NCBI GenBank assembly: GCA_025062095.1
Contig: JANXAZ010000001.1
Coordinates: forward strand, 41,112 to 105,111
Source: Geminicoccaceae bacterium
GTDB lineage: Bacteria > Pseudomonadota > Alphaproteobacteria > Geminicoccales > Geminicoccaceae
Length of the DNA stretch: 64,000 nucleotides
Reading direction: 5' to 3'
Below the pieces are notes generated by a model. That model saw nothing but the letters and a program-made list of their open reading frames with translations, made no database searches and had not been told where the DNA came from. Below are positions 8,093-16,607 of the stretch, piece by piece (positions within the stretch are counted from its first letter, which is position 1; each line of letters begins with the position of its first letter). Both the position numbers and the translations under genes were made by a program.

Positions 8093-9745
8093 TCATCGTC
8101 GACCTCCGCGGCGCGCGCGCTCGGCGGGGACGGGGAGGAAGAGCGCCGCCGAAGCGGCGGCGAGCGGCACGGCGGCGAGCACGAGCGCGGCGACCGCGAC
8201 GCGCCGGCGATCCCCGCCGGCGAACAGAGCCAGGGTCTCGGTCGCGAGCGTGGCCACCCGGCCTCCGGTGGCGGCGAGGGTCGCGAGATATTGCGCGGCG
8301 CTCACCGAAACGCCGACGGCGAGGGCGGCGAGGACGGGCCGCGCGAGCACGGGCAGGACGATGCGCGCGAGGACCGCCCGCGGTCGGGCGCCGAGGGAGC
8401 GGGCGGCGGCGCGCAGCCGCGGATCGAACCCCGCCCAGGGCCCTGCGAGGACCAAGCGGAGATAGGGCAGCACGAACAGGAGGTGGGCCCAGAGCAGGGC
8501 GAGCCACGGCCGCTCGTCGAGCCCGAGGAGGATCCACACGAGCTGCAGGCCGAAGACGAAGCCGATCGGCGGCAGAAGGAGGGGAAGCCACAGAAGCGCC
8601 ACCCAACGGCCGCCCCCGCGCGGTCGCTCGAGGAGCCCGACGACGAGCAGGAGGGCGCCGATCGCGCAGCCCGCGGCGAGCGCAACAGTGGTCAAAAGCG
8701 GCCCGGGCAGCGTCGCACCGGCCCAGCGCCAGCCGGCGAGGTCGAAGCCCGCGGGCCAGGGCGCGGGAAAGCGCCAGCTGCCGGCGAGCGACCAGAGGAG
8801 GAGCACGACTCCGCTTGCGAGCCCGAGCGCGGGCAACAGCACGGCGGCGAACCGGCCGGCGACGTCCGCGACCCGGGCGAGCGCCACGGGCCAGGGGCGT
8901 CCGCGCGAGAGCCGGATGCACGCGGCTTCGAGACCGCGTCCGCAGAGCGCGGCGAGAGCCGCGAGGGCGACGAGGAGCAGCGCCCCGGCGCTGGCCTCGA
9001 GCCGGCGGTCGAGGTCGGGGTCGGTGAACCAGCGCAGGACGAGCACGGAGAAAACGGGCGGTGCGGTGGGCCCGAGGACGAGGGCCATGTCGACCGCGGA
9101 AAGGCCGTAGGCGAGGACGGCGAGAAGCGGCAGGCGCAAGGAGGGCCACAGCGCCGGCAAGGCGATCTCGAGCCAGGCCCGCACGCGGTCGCGGCCGAGA
9201 CAGCGGGCGGCCGCGAGCCGGTGCTCGAGCCCGGCGCGGTCGGCCGCGGCCCAGAGCACGAAGAGGAGGAAGGGCGTTTCCCGCAAGGCGAGGGCGAGGG
9301 TCAAGGAGAACGCCCAGGGATCGTTGACGGTGGGCAGATCGGGCGGCCGCGACAGGCCGAGAGCGGGGGCGAGAAGGCGCACGAGGAGGCCGGACGGGGC
9401 GAAGAGAAAGGCGAAGGCGACGGCATAGGCGGCGTGCGGCAGGGCGAGGAGAAAGGGCAGGAGCGCGCGCAGCCGCGCCTCGCCGGCACGGCCGTGGGTC
9501 GAAGCCGCGATCGCGAGCGAAAGCAGGAGCGCGAGAAGCGTGGAGCCGAGGCCGCTCAGAAGCGCGAGGACGAGCGCCCGCCCGGTGCCGGGAGCGGCGA
9601 AGAGCCGCCGCCAGGGCTCGAGGGAAGGCTCGGTGAAGCCGAGCACCGGCAACAGGCCGAAGGCCGGCAGGAGCGTGCCGCACAGACCGGCGAGGGTGGG
9701 GAGGAGGACGAGGAGCCCGACCGCGAGCGCGGCGAAGCGGCTCAT
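8093..9745 (-). CDS. ABC transporter permease, YnjC-like two-domain fusion
   Basis: A 550-residue membrane protein with two successive binding-protein-dependent permease domains, giving about twelve helices, as in YnjC and ThiP. The second half carries an EAA-like loop around FDPRLRAAARSLGARPRAVL; the first has a matching loop around HRLAAARCLGRDRVRAW. It starts at an ATG inside the ATGA overlap with the binding-protein gene, so the two are co-translated. In Escherichia coli ynjB-ynjC are followed by the ATPase gene ynjD; here the next gene is the convergent helicase and no ATPase gene follows. A housekeeping or distant ATPase would have to supply energy. The substrate is unknown. Confidence 0.88.
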   Translation of the reverse strand: MSRFAALAVGLLVLLPTLAGLCGTLLPAFGLLPVLGFTEPSLEPWRRLFAAPGTGRALVLALLSGLGSTLLALLLSLAIAASTHGRAGEARLRALLPFLLALPHAAYAVAFAFLFAPSGLLVRLLAPALGLSRPPDLPTVNDPWAFSLTLALALRETPFLLFVLWAAADRAGLEHRLAAARCLGRDRVRAWLEIALPALWPSLRLPLLAVLAYGLSAVDMALVLGPTAPPVFSVLVLRWFTDPDLDRRLEASAGALLLVALAALAALCGRGLEAACIRLSRGRPWPVALARVADVAGRFAAVLLPALGLASGVVLLLWSLAGSWRFPAPWPAGFDLAGWRWAGATLPGPLLTTVALAAGCAIGALLLVVGLLERPRGGGRWVALLWLPLLLPPIGFVFGLQLVWILLGLDERPWLALLWAHLLFVLPYLRLVLAGPWAGFDPRLRAAARSLGARPRAVLARIVLPVLARPVLAALAVGVSVSAAQYLATLAATGGRVATLATETLALFAGGDRRRVAVAALVLAAVPLAAASAALFLPVPAERARRGGRR

Positions 9746-10944
9746 CCGCGGCCGTAGCGGGCGAGCCACGCGGCCTCGAGGAGCTCCATCCAGGCCGGGT
9801 GCGGCTCGGGGAGCGCCGGCGCGAGCGCTTCGGGAGGCAAGGTCGCGGGTCCGCGCGGCAGGGCGTCGAAGCGCGCGCGGTCTTCGGGGGAGAGCTTGGC
9901 CAGATCGAGGACCGTGGGATCGCCCCAGATCCGCTCGTCGGCCTTGCGCGCCTGCGCCTCGGGGGAGAGGAGGAAGTCGACGACCACCATCGCCCCCTCC
10001 TTGGCCGAGGCGTTGAAGGGGATGGCCAGGAAATGGGTGTTGGCGATCGTCCCGCCTTCGAAGACGTAGCTGCGCACGGTCGGGGGCAGCCGGCCGGAGA
10101 GGATCAGGTTCGAGGCCTCGGAGGGGTTGAAGGCCATCGAGAAGTCGACCTCGGCGTCGTCGAGGAGCCGGTGCAGCGCCTCCTTGTTCACCGGATAGGT
10201 CGTCCCGGAGCGCCACAGATGCGGGCGGACGGCGTCGCACCACGCCCACACTCCGGCCGTGTCGGCCTCCGCCCGCACCGGGTCGGGCGGGGCGAGGAGG
10301 CGGGCGGGATCGTCGATCGCGGCGTAAAGCAGGTGTTTGAGGAAGGTCGAGCCGATGAAATCGGGCGGGGCGGGATAGGTGAACCGGCCGGGGTTGCGCT
10401 CGATCCACGCGCGCAAGGCGGGAAGCGCGCGCGGCGGCTGCGGCACGCGCGCGGAATCGTAGAGCATCACGAACTGCGCCATGCCCCAGGGCGCCTCGTA
10501 ACCTTCGGTCGGGATGGTGAAATCGATGAGCGTCGTCGGCTTGCCGACCGTATCGACCAGGGCGAAATTGGGAAGCGTCTCGACGAACGGCCCGAACAAC
10601 AGACCGTTCTTCTTCATCGCCGCGAAGTTCTCGCCGTTGATCCAGATCAGATCGACCGTTCCCCCGCTCGTCTTCCCGGCTTGCTTCTCGGCGAGCACGC
10701 GGGCGACGGCCTCGGCCGTGTCCGAGAGCTTGACCGAGACCAGCCGGATCCCGAAGCGCGATCGCACCTCGCGCGCGACCCAGGCGATGTAATCGTTGAT
10801 CTCGGGCGAGCCGCCCCAGTGGTTGAAATAGACGGTCTGGCCCGAAGCGCGCGCGCGGATCTCGGCGAAGGACGCGGCGCGAACGGCGGACGCGCCGAGA
10901 ACGAGCGCGGCCGACAGGAGCAAGCGACGACGGGTCGACGCCAC
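9742..10944 (-). CDS. ABC transporter substrate-binding protein, YnjB family
   Basis: A 400-residue periplasmic binding protein. Its N-terminus (MASTRRRLLLSAALVLGASA) is a signal peptide with an arginine-rich start that could be read by Sec or possibly Tat. The mature part has YnjB-family features: VYFNHWGGSPEINDYIAWVA near the start, DLIWINGENFAAMK, and APWGMAQFVMLYD in the middle. It overlaps the downstream permease gene by four bases. Thiamine, spermidine and iron binding proteins are relatives, but the ligand of the YnjB family is not established. Confidence 0.88.
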   Translation of the reverse strand: MASTRRRLLLSAALVLGASAVRAASFAEIRARASGQTVYFNHWGGSPEINDYIAWVAREVRSRFGIRLVSVKLSDTAEAVARVLAEKQAGKTSGGTVDLIWINGENFAAMKKNGLLFGPFVETLPNFALVDTVGKPTTLIDFTIPTEGYEAPWGMAQFVMLYDSARVPQPPRALPALRAWIERNPGRFTYPAPPDFIGSTFLKHLLYAAIDDPARLLAPPDPVRAEADTAGVWAWCDAVRPHLWRSGTTYPVNKEALHRLLDDAEVDFSMAFNPSEASNLILSGRLPPTVRSYVFEGGTIANTHFLAIPFNASAKEGAMVVVDFLLSPEAQARKADERIWGDPTVLDLAKLSPEDRARFDALPRGPATLPPEALAPALPEPHPAWMELLEAAWLARYGRG

Positions 10945-11059
10945 GGACGGCCTCCGCGAACGGACGGTCCCGCCCGAAGCTAGCGCCGAAGCTCGACGCG
11001 GCGGTCAAGAGGCGGAGCGCGGGCCTCGTGCGTCGGCGAACGGTCCTGCCGCGCGGGGC

Positions 11060-11887
11060 TCAGGCGGCGCGGCGCCGGCTGCGCTCCATCTCGGCGAGAA
11101 GGTGCTGGGCGCGGTGCCACTCCCCCGGCGGCAGATGCGGCACCCGGCGATAGGGCCGCAGGCCCTCCCGCGCCGCCCGTTCGGGGTCGGCGAGGTGCTG
11201 GCAGAAGGGCCAGAGCTCCGGCTTCATCCCCGGAACCGGCAGGACGAGCTCGGGATCGCGCCCGAGCGCGCGCAAGAGCGGCGTGTCGAGGGGATTGCGC
11301 GCCGCGCGCACGGCGTCGCGCAAGGGCACGCGTTCGGGACGCGCACCGGGCGCTCCGTCCTCCCCCGCCGGAGCCGCCTCGGCGGCCGCGAATTCGTTCG
11401 TGCGATTCGTCGCGGGCGATGCCTGTGCGTCGCAGGCGAGCTCGCGGCCGAGGGCGATGGGCGCGCGCAAGGCGCGGTGGCGCTCGAGGGCTTGTTGGGC
11501 GCGGCGCAGGGCGAGCTCCGCCTGGGCGCGGTAGCGCAAGAGAGTCGCGAGGCGCGCCCGGTTCTCCTCTTGGTCGAGATCGGTGCCGCAGGAGCGCGAA
11601 TCGTCGGCGGGCGGGATGTCGGCGAGCGCTTCGGCCTCCAGCCGATCGACGCGCATCGCGCGCCACAGCGCGACGGCGATCGCTTCCACGAGCTCGCGCT
11701 CGACGGCATCGGCGGGCGCATAAGCCTCGCGGGTGGCTCGCGCGAGCGCCTCGAACTCGGCCGGATCCTCGTGCGGCAGGAGCCGGAAATGGCGGGCGCG
11801 CAATCCGTGGCGCAGGGCGTTGAGGGACGCGCGCGCCTTGCCCTCGGGGGTGCGCGGTCCGCGGCGGGCGGGGACGGGAGCGGTCAT
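11060..11887 (-). CDS. unassigned protein with RTPEGKARASLNALRHGLRA-type N-terminus
   Basis: A 275-residue soluble protein. The N-terminal signature (GPRTPEGKARASLNALRHGL) is shared by a widespread family of proteobacterial proteins of unknown function, often present as several copies per genome. The middle is rich in charged helical sequence (about residues 60-130), and the C-terminus ends in a basic tail (MERSRRRAA). The ATG at 11887 puts the signature close to the N-terminus; an in-frame ATG at 11929 is an alternative with a similar GGGAAAAG upstream motif. It stands alone between the YnjBC genes and the methanol-oxidation block. I do not assign a function. Confidence 0.7.
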   Translation of the reverse strand: MTAPVPARRGPRTPEGKARASLNALRHGLRARHFRLLPHEDPAEFEALARATREAYAPADAVERELVEAIAVALWRAMRVDRLEAEALADIPPADDSRSCGTDLDQEENRARLATLLRYRAQAELALRRAQQALERHRALRAPIALGRELACDAQASPATNRTNEFAAAEAAPAGEDGAPGARPERVPLRDAVRAARNPLDTPLLRALGRDPELVLPVPGMKPELWPFCQHLADPERAAREGLRPYRRVPHLPPGEWHRAQHLLAEMERSRRRAA

Positions 11888-12018
11888 CGTCGGTTCCCGA
11901 TGACGAAACGGTCTGCCATCTTTTCCCAAAATCTAGGACTATTGTCAATATCGAGGCAGAACAGATCCGTCGCCGCGGGCGGCCGGGGAGCTTCGGCGCG
12001 ACCGGCTCGGTCGTCGGT

Positions 12019-13146
12019 TCAGCGCTCGAGCTGCAGGCTCGAGAGCCAGAGGAGGATGGCCTCGAGATCCTCGCGCGCGGCGGTGTCCTTCCACGCCGGC
12101 ATCACGAGGCCCGATCGCGTCTGCAGCCGACCTTCGAGGACGGCTCGCCAATAGGTTTCGGGCCAATCCGAGCGATAACGGATGCGCATCCGCCGCAGAT
12201 CGCGCGCCTTGTCCGGGCCCACGGCGTCCGGCCCGTGGCAGTGGGCGCATCCGAGGACGGAATTGAACAGTTCCCGCCCGCGCTCGATCACTTCCGGCGC
12301 CGCGTCGGTCGCGGCCGCGATCGGGACGACGGCGCTCGCTCGCGGCCGGAGATGCCCGTCGCGCGGCCGCGTCGCGGCGGGAAGCCAGTTCCAGGAAATC
12401 GCGTGGTCGTAGCGCAGCCCGTAGGCGCGGGCGATCTCGGCGATCTCGGAACGCATCCGGGCGATCAGCTCGTCGAGCCGATCGCGGAGCTCGCGTTTGT
12501 CGCGCGCCACCCCGACCCCCGCCTGCCAGCGCAAGCGCGGACCGTCGACGCGCACGATGACCAGCCGCGTTCCCGTTTCCTGCTCCACCCGTACCGCTGC
12601 GGGCTCCCAGACGAAGGCGGCATCGGCCTCCCCGCGCAGGAGCGCGCGCACCGCCTCCTCGGGCTGGCGGAAGGTCACGGGTTCGACGCCGGGAAGAGTG
12701 GCGAGCGCGGTCTGGGCCTCGGAGTCGAAAGCGACGGCCACCCGCCCGCCCGCGAGGTCCTCCATGCGCGCGATCCGCGCTCCGGCGGGCAGGACGAGGA
12801 CGTAACCGAGCTCGAGGAGCGGACCCGCGACGAGAAGGCGCGGACCCACGAGCCCTTTCACGAAGGGCAAGCCGAGCATCGCATCGCAGCGATCGGCCAG
12901 GACCGTGAGCCGGATCGCGCGCTTGCCGAGGTCGGTCGGCCACCAGAAGACCCGGAACGGACGGCCGAGGGCACGAGCGAGGCGCTCGCCGACCTCGTAG
13001 AAGACGCCGTGCCGCTCGCCCGAGGCGGAACTCAAGGGCGGGACGTCGGGATCGAGGCAGACGCGGAAGGGTTCCGCCGCTCGCGGCGAAGAAGCGGCGA
13101 GCAGCGCGAGGCAGGCGGCGCAGAGCGAAGCTCGGTATCGATGCAT
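12019..13146 (-). CDS. fused XoxJ-like periplasmic binding protein and c-type cytochrome (XoxG-like)
   Basis: A 375-residue secreted protein. After a signal peptide (about residues 1-24, ending SSPRAA) comes a family 3 solute-binding domain, residues about 25-255. It matches the MxaJ/XoxJ type: it starts with FRVCLDPDVPPLS and includes DRCDAMLGLPFVKG. A short linker leads to a cytochrome c domain: haem site CAHCH at residues 300-304, then GLVMPAW with Met349 as likely axial ligand. In methylotrophs xoxF, xoxG and xoxJ are normally separate genes; XoxG is the electron acceptor and XoxJ binds and probably activates XoxF. Here both sit on one chain. It lies 61 bases downstream of xoxF on the same strand. 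The fusion is direct observation; the electron-acceptor role is inference from family and position. Confidence 0.88.
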   Translation of the reverse strand: MHRYRASLCAACLALLAASSPRAAEPFRVCLDPDVPPLSSASGERHGVFYEVGERLARALGRPFRVFWWPTDLGKRAIRLTVLADRCDAMLGLPFVKGLVGPRLLVAGPLLELGYVLVLPAGARIARMEDLAGGRVAVAFDSEAQTALATLPGVEPVTFRQPEEAVRALLRGEADAAFVWEPAAVRVEQETGTRLVIVRVDGPRLRWQAGVGVARDKRELRDRLDELIARMRSEIAEIARAYGLRYDHAISWNWLPAATRPRDGHLRPRASAVVPIAAATDAAPEVIERGRELFNSVLGCAHCHGPDAVGPDKARDLRRMRIRYRSDWPETYWRAVLEGRLQTRSGLVMPAWKDTAAREDLEAILLWLSSLQLER

Positions 13147-13166
13147 CGAGGGCTCCCGCGCGGATC

Positions 13167-13200
13167 AAAAGGCGGGCGGCCGCGCCGCGCGACCGCCCGC
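13167..13200 (-). terminator. intergenic hairpin with short T-run between xoxF and xoxJ-G
   Basis: On the minus strand an eight-base-pair GC stem (13193-13200 with 13172-13179, 13-base loop) is followed almost at once by TTTT (13170-13167). It is too weak in T-run to be a confident terminator. In this position, inside the xoxF - xoxJ-G transcript, it could act as partial terminator or mRNA-stabilising hairpin, setting a higher level of xoxF than of its partner. Confidence 0.35.
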
Positions 13201-13207
13201 GCCGCGA

Positions 13208-14875
13208 TCAGTCGAGGGTGAAGGCGAAAAGCATGCCGCCCGTGGGCTGCGCTTCGATCATCTGGCGGCCGATCTCGCCGAAATGTTGGGGCATGCCGTC
13301 GGAGCGGCCGACCGCGACGACGACGTATTGCTTGCCGCCGACCTCGTAGGTCGCCGGTGCGGCGTGGATGCCGGAGCCGAGTTGCCTCTGCCAGAGGACC
13401 TCGCCGGTCTCGGCGTCGATGGCGCGGAAGAAGCCCTCGTAGTTCCCGGCGAAGACGAGGCCGCCCCCGGTCGCGAGCACCCCGCCGTTGAAAAACCATT
13501 TCTCGGGGATGCCCCAGACCTTTTTGCGCGCGACCGGGTCCCATGCGATCAACTCGCCGAGATGCCCGCCGGGACCGGGTTTGGTCGTGAACTCCTTTCC
13601 GAGGAAGAAGGAGCCACGCTTGTACTCGACCTCGGCATCCTCCATGTCCATGCAGAGATTGTTCGCGGGAATGTAAACGAGCTTGGTGTCCGGGCTCCGA
13701 GCCATGGGCTGCCAGTTCTTGCCGCCGACCAGGTTCGGGCAGATGTCGACGGCTTTCTTGCCGAGACCGGGACGCTTGGCCGGATCTTCGATCGGCCGCT
13801 GCGCGGCGATGTCCCAGCTCTTGGCCCAGTTCGTGTAGACGAAGGGATCGGCCGAGAGCACCTTGCCGTTGGTGCGGTCGACGACGAAGAAAAAGCCGTT
13901 GCGATCGGCCTCGAGGCCCACGGGATCGGGCCGGCCGTCGCCCGTGACGTCGATGTCGACGAGCACCAGCTCGTTGACGCCGTCGTAATCCCAGGCGTCG
14001 TGCGGCGTGCCCTGGAAGCCCCAGACGATCCGGCCGTCGTCGGGATCGACGGCGATCGTCGCCGACGTCCATTTGTTCGAATACTGTCCGAAATCCGGCG
14101 TGTTGGGACCGCGGACGTGCGCGGCCCAGGGCGCGGGATTGGAGGTGCCGAAATAGGCGAGGTCGCGCTCGGGGTCGTAAGAGCCGATCAACCGAACCGT
14201 ACCGCCGCCGTGCTTCCAGGAGTCCCCCTTCCAGGTCTCGTTGCCGGGCTCGCCGGGCCCGGGCACGGTCCGGGTCTTCCACCGCTCTTTACCGGTCTTC
14301 TTGTCGTAGGCGACGATGTAGCCGCGCGCACCGTACTCGCCGCCGCCGAAGCCCGTGATCACCACGTCCTTGACCACGAGCGGCGGCGAGGTGATCATCG
14401 AGCCTTGCTTGTCATCGACGACCTCGACCGTCCATTTCTCCTCGCCCGTCTCGGCGTCGAAGGCGGAAAGCGCCCCGTCCAGACGGCCGACGTAGATCAT
14501 CCCGTCGCTGTACGCGACGCCGCGATTGACGACGGCGCAGCAGGCGTATTGTTGCACGCCCGCCGGCATCTCGAGCTCGACCTTCCAACGGATCGCACCG
14601 GTCGCCGCATCCAGCGCCACGACGTATCGCGGACCGTTGGCGCTCGTGACGAAAAGCGTATCGCCGATCACGAGCGGCGTGCTCTCTTGGCCGAAGGCGT
14701 TGCCCAGCGAGCGCGCCCAGGCGAAGGAGAGCCTCTTGACGTTGTCGCGATCGATGCGGGCGGGCCGGCTGTAATACCATTTCGCGTAGTTGCCGCCGTA
14801 TATCGGCCACTCTTCGTCCATGGCCGGCGCCGGCGTGGAAACGCCCAGCCAGAGGGCGGCACCGGCGACCAGCAC
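13208..14875 (-). CDS. xoxF: lanthanide-type PQQ-dependent methanol/alcohol dehydrogenase, XoxF family
   Basis: Periplasmic quinoprotein that oxidises methanol or related alcohols to aldehyde. Residues below count from GTG 14875 (555 residues). Eight-bladed propeller features are present: the vicinal Cys112-Cys113 disulfide under PQQ (YACCAV), metal ligand Glu180 (GGGE), Asn246 (TSNPAPW), catalytic Asp296 and an extra acidic residue Asp298 in WDYDGVNE. That second Asp is the published mark of lanthanide-dependent enzymes; calcium MxaF enzymes have Ala there. The GTG start gives a signal peptide without a positive n-region and has no nearby ribosome binding site. An in-frame ACG at 14893-14891, four bases after GGGAGG, would give MHKTRIVLVAGAALWLGVST, a complete signal peptide. 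It follows the ABC-2 genes by about 90 bases on the same strand. Confidence 0.93.
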   Translation of the reverse strand: MLVAGAALWLGVSTPAPAMDEEWPIYGGNYAKWYYSRPARIDRDNVKRLSFAWARSLGNAFGQESTPLVIGDTLFVTSANGPRYVVALDAATGAIRWKVELEMPAGVQQYACCAVVNRGVAYSDGMIYVGRLDGALSAFDAETGEEKWTVEVVDDKQGSMITSPPLVVKDVVITGFGGGEYGARGYIVAYDKKTGKERWKTRTVPGPGEPGNETWKGDSWKHGGGTVRLIGSYDPERDLAYFGTSNPAPWAAHVRGPNTPDFGQYSNKWTSATIAVDPDDGRIVWGFQGTPHDAWDYDGVNELVLVDIDVTGDGRPDPVGLEADRNGFFFVVDRTNGKVLSADPFVYTNWAKSWDIAAQRPIEDPAKRPGLGKKAVDICPNLVGGKNWQPMARSPDTKLVYIPANNLCMDMEDAEVEYKRGSFFLGKEFTTKPGPGGHLGELIAWDPVARKKVWGIPEKWFFNGGVLATGGGLVFAGNYEGFFRAIDAETGEVLWQRQLGSGIHAAPATYEVGGKQYVVVAVGRSDGMPQHFGEIGRQMIEAQPTGGMLFAFTLD

Positions 14876-14985
14876 GATACGTGTTTTGTGCGTGAGGCCT
14901 CCCTTCTTCGAGCACGGCTCGAAGCGAAGTCCGTGTCGCCGCGCGAGCCGAGACGGTCAACCGGCGCGCTGCGATGCGCGGATCG

Positions 14986-15858
14986 TCACTCGGCCTTGCC
15001 GGTACGGGCGGTGAAGCCTCTGACCGGGTCGTAGCCGCGGAAGGCGAGGGCCAGGAAGACGGCGGCCCAGAAGAGCGTCCAGGCGCAATCGCTCGCGGCG
15101 AACTTCTCGTGGAGCGCGAAGCGGATCAGCTCGACCACGTGGGTGAAGGGGTTGAAGGCGCAGATCTCGTACAAGAGCTGCGAGGATTCGCGCACCTGCC
15201 AGAGCGGATAGAGCGCCGAACTCGCGAAGAACATCGGGAAGATCACGAAATTCATCACACCGGCGAAATTCTCGAGCTGGCGCACGACCGAGGAGAGGAG
15301 GAGCCCGAGCGCACCGAGCATGAGCCCGCCCAAGAGAATCGCGGGAAACGCGTAGAGATAGCCCACGAGCGGCGGATCGACCCCGTAGAGGCGGGCGATG
15401 AACAAGAAGACGTAGGCCTGGAGCGTCGCGACGAACACGATGCCCACGAGCTTGGCCGAAAGGAGATACCAGCGCGGCAAGGGGCTGACGAGCAAGACGC
15501 GCATCGAGCCCATCTCCTGATCGTAGACCATGGAGAGGGCGCCCTGCATGCCGGAGAAGAGCAGGATCATGCCCACGAGCCCGGGCGTGATGTAGAGCTC
15601 GTAGAGCACGTAGGTCGTATAGGGCTCCTGAATCGAGACGCCCAAGACGTTGCGGAAGCCGGCGGCGAAGATGAACAGCCACACGAGCGGCCGCACCATC
15701 GCCGAGAAGAAGCGCTCGCGCTGGCCCAGAAAACGCAAGAGCTCGCGCAAGGCCACGACTTCGAGGGCGCGCAGGGCGTGGGCGAGGCGTCCCACGGGGG
15801 GTGGCGCCGACGTCCGGGCGGGGGCGAGATCGGCCAAGAGGCGGCGCTCCGTGCTCAC
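14986..15858 (-). CDS. ABC-2 type transporter permease of the PQQ-alcohol-dehydrogenase cluster (PedC-like)
   Basis: A 290-residue membrane protein with six predicted helices and the ABC-2 signature (MVRPLVWLFIFAAGFRN, VYDQEMGSMRVLLVSPLP, GGLMLGALGLLLSS). It starts at a GTG inside a GTGA overlap with the ATPase gene, so the two form one exporter. ABC-2 systems next to PQQ alcohol dehydrogenases are a recognised association (PedBC-type), but their cargo is not known. It is the last transporter gene before xoxF in the same direction. Export or membrane-related support for the dehydrogenase system is the natural guess; nothing in the sequence shows the substrate. Confidence 0.88.
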   Translation of the reverse strand: MSTERRLLADLAPARTSAPPPVGRLAHALRALEVVALRELLRFLGQRERFFSAMVRPLVWLFIFAAGFRNVLGVSIQEPYTTYVLYELYITPGLVGMILLFSGMQGALSMVYDQEMGSMRVLLVSPLPRWYLLSAKLVGIVFVATLQAYVFLFIARLYGVDPPLVGYLYAFPAILLGGLMLGALGLLLSSVVRQLENFAGVMNFVIFPMFFASSALYPLWQVRESSQLLYEICAFNPFTHVVELIRFALHEKFAASDCAWTLFWAAVFLALAFRGYDPVRGFTARTGKAE

Positions 15859-16607
15859 GAGACCGGCTCCGCGACCGGCGCGTCCTCGGTCAGGCGGCGG
15901 AAGGCGCGGGCGAGATCGCTCTCGCCCGCGCGCGCGAGGACCTCGCGCAGCGAACCCCGGGCCACGACCCGGCCCCGGTGCAGCACGACGAGGCGGTCTT
16001 CGGGCCAGACCTCGTCGACGAGATGGGTCGCCCACAAGGCGGCGATGCCGTGTTCGCGGCACAGGTCGTGGACGTGCTCGACGAGCGCCCGGCGGCTTTC
16101 GATGTCGAGCCCGACGGTGGGCTCGTCGAGGACGAGAAGGCGCGGCTCGTGCAACAGCGCCCGGGCGAGCTCGACGCGGCGGCGCAGGCCGCCGGAGAGC
16201 GCCCGCACCTTGACGTGGCGGCGATCGGCGATGCCCAGCCGCGCGAGCACGGCGTCGATGCGCGCGCGCGCGCGGGCGCGGTCGAGCCCGTAGAGCCCGG
16301 CGGCGTAAGCGAGATTGCGCTCGACCGAGATGTCGAGATCGAGCGTGGGGCGCTGGAAGACCACGCCCATGCAGGCGAGGGCGGAAAGCGGCTCGCGGGC
16401 GAGATCGAAGCCGCAGACGACGATCCGCCCGCGACCCGAGAACAGCCGGGTGACGAGGGCGAGGAGCGTGGTCTTGCCCGCCCCGTTGGGTCCGAGAAGG
16501 GCGGTGAAGCAGCCCTCGGGCGCCTCGAAGGAGACGCGGTCGAGGGCGGGGGCGCCCTTGCCGTAGGCGAAGGAGAGGTTCTCGACGAGAAGGGCCGGGG
16601 CGCTCAT
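15855..16607 (-). CDS. ABC transporter ATP-binding protein of the ABC-2 exporter (PedB-like)
   Basis: A 250-residue ATPase. Walker A GPNGAGKT lies near residue 40, the Q-loop at VVFQRPTLDLD, the signature LSGGLRRRVELARAL near residue 140, and Walker B LLVLDEPTVGLD, followed by a switch histidine in ATHLVDE. This arrangement is typical of ATPases paired with ABC-2 permeases and of the PQQ-associated ABC subfamily. The start ATG overlaps the stop of the upstream NitT/TauT-like ATPase gene (ATGA) and its own stop overlaps the permease start (GTGA). The import and export systems are therefore made from one coupled message. Confidence 0.92.
   Translation of the reverse strand: MSAPALLVENLSFAYGKGAPALDRVSFEAPEGCFTALLGPNGAGKTTLLALVTRLFSGRGRIVVCGFDLAREPLSALACMGVVFQRPTLDLDISVERNLAYAAGLYGLDRARARARIDAVLARLGIADRRHVKVRALSGGLRRRVELARALLHEPRLLVLDEPTVGLDIESRRALVEHVHDLCREHGIAALWATHLVDEVWPEDRLVVLHRGRVVARGSLREVLARAGESDLARAFRRLTEDAPVAEPVS

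Noticed and set aside
3075-9683. 2202-residue minus-strand open frame
   Set aside because: It runs antisense to the SNF2 gene and through the protease and ABC genes in the wrong frame. Composition is Arg/Pro/His-rich with no domain; a GC-rich shadow.
14412-14960. 182-residue minus-strand frame over the xoxF start
   Set aside because: Different frame from xoxF, Arg-rich, without a signal peptide or domain. It does not explain the missing xoxF start.
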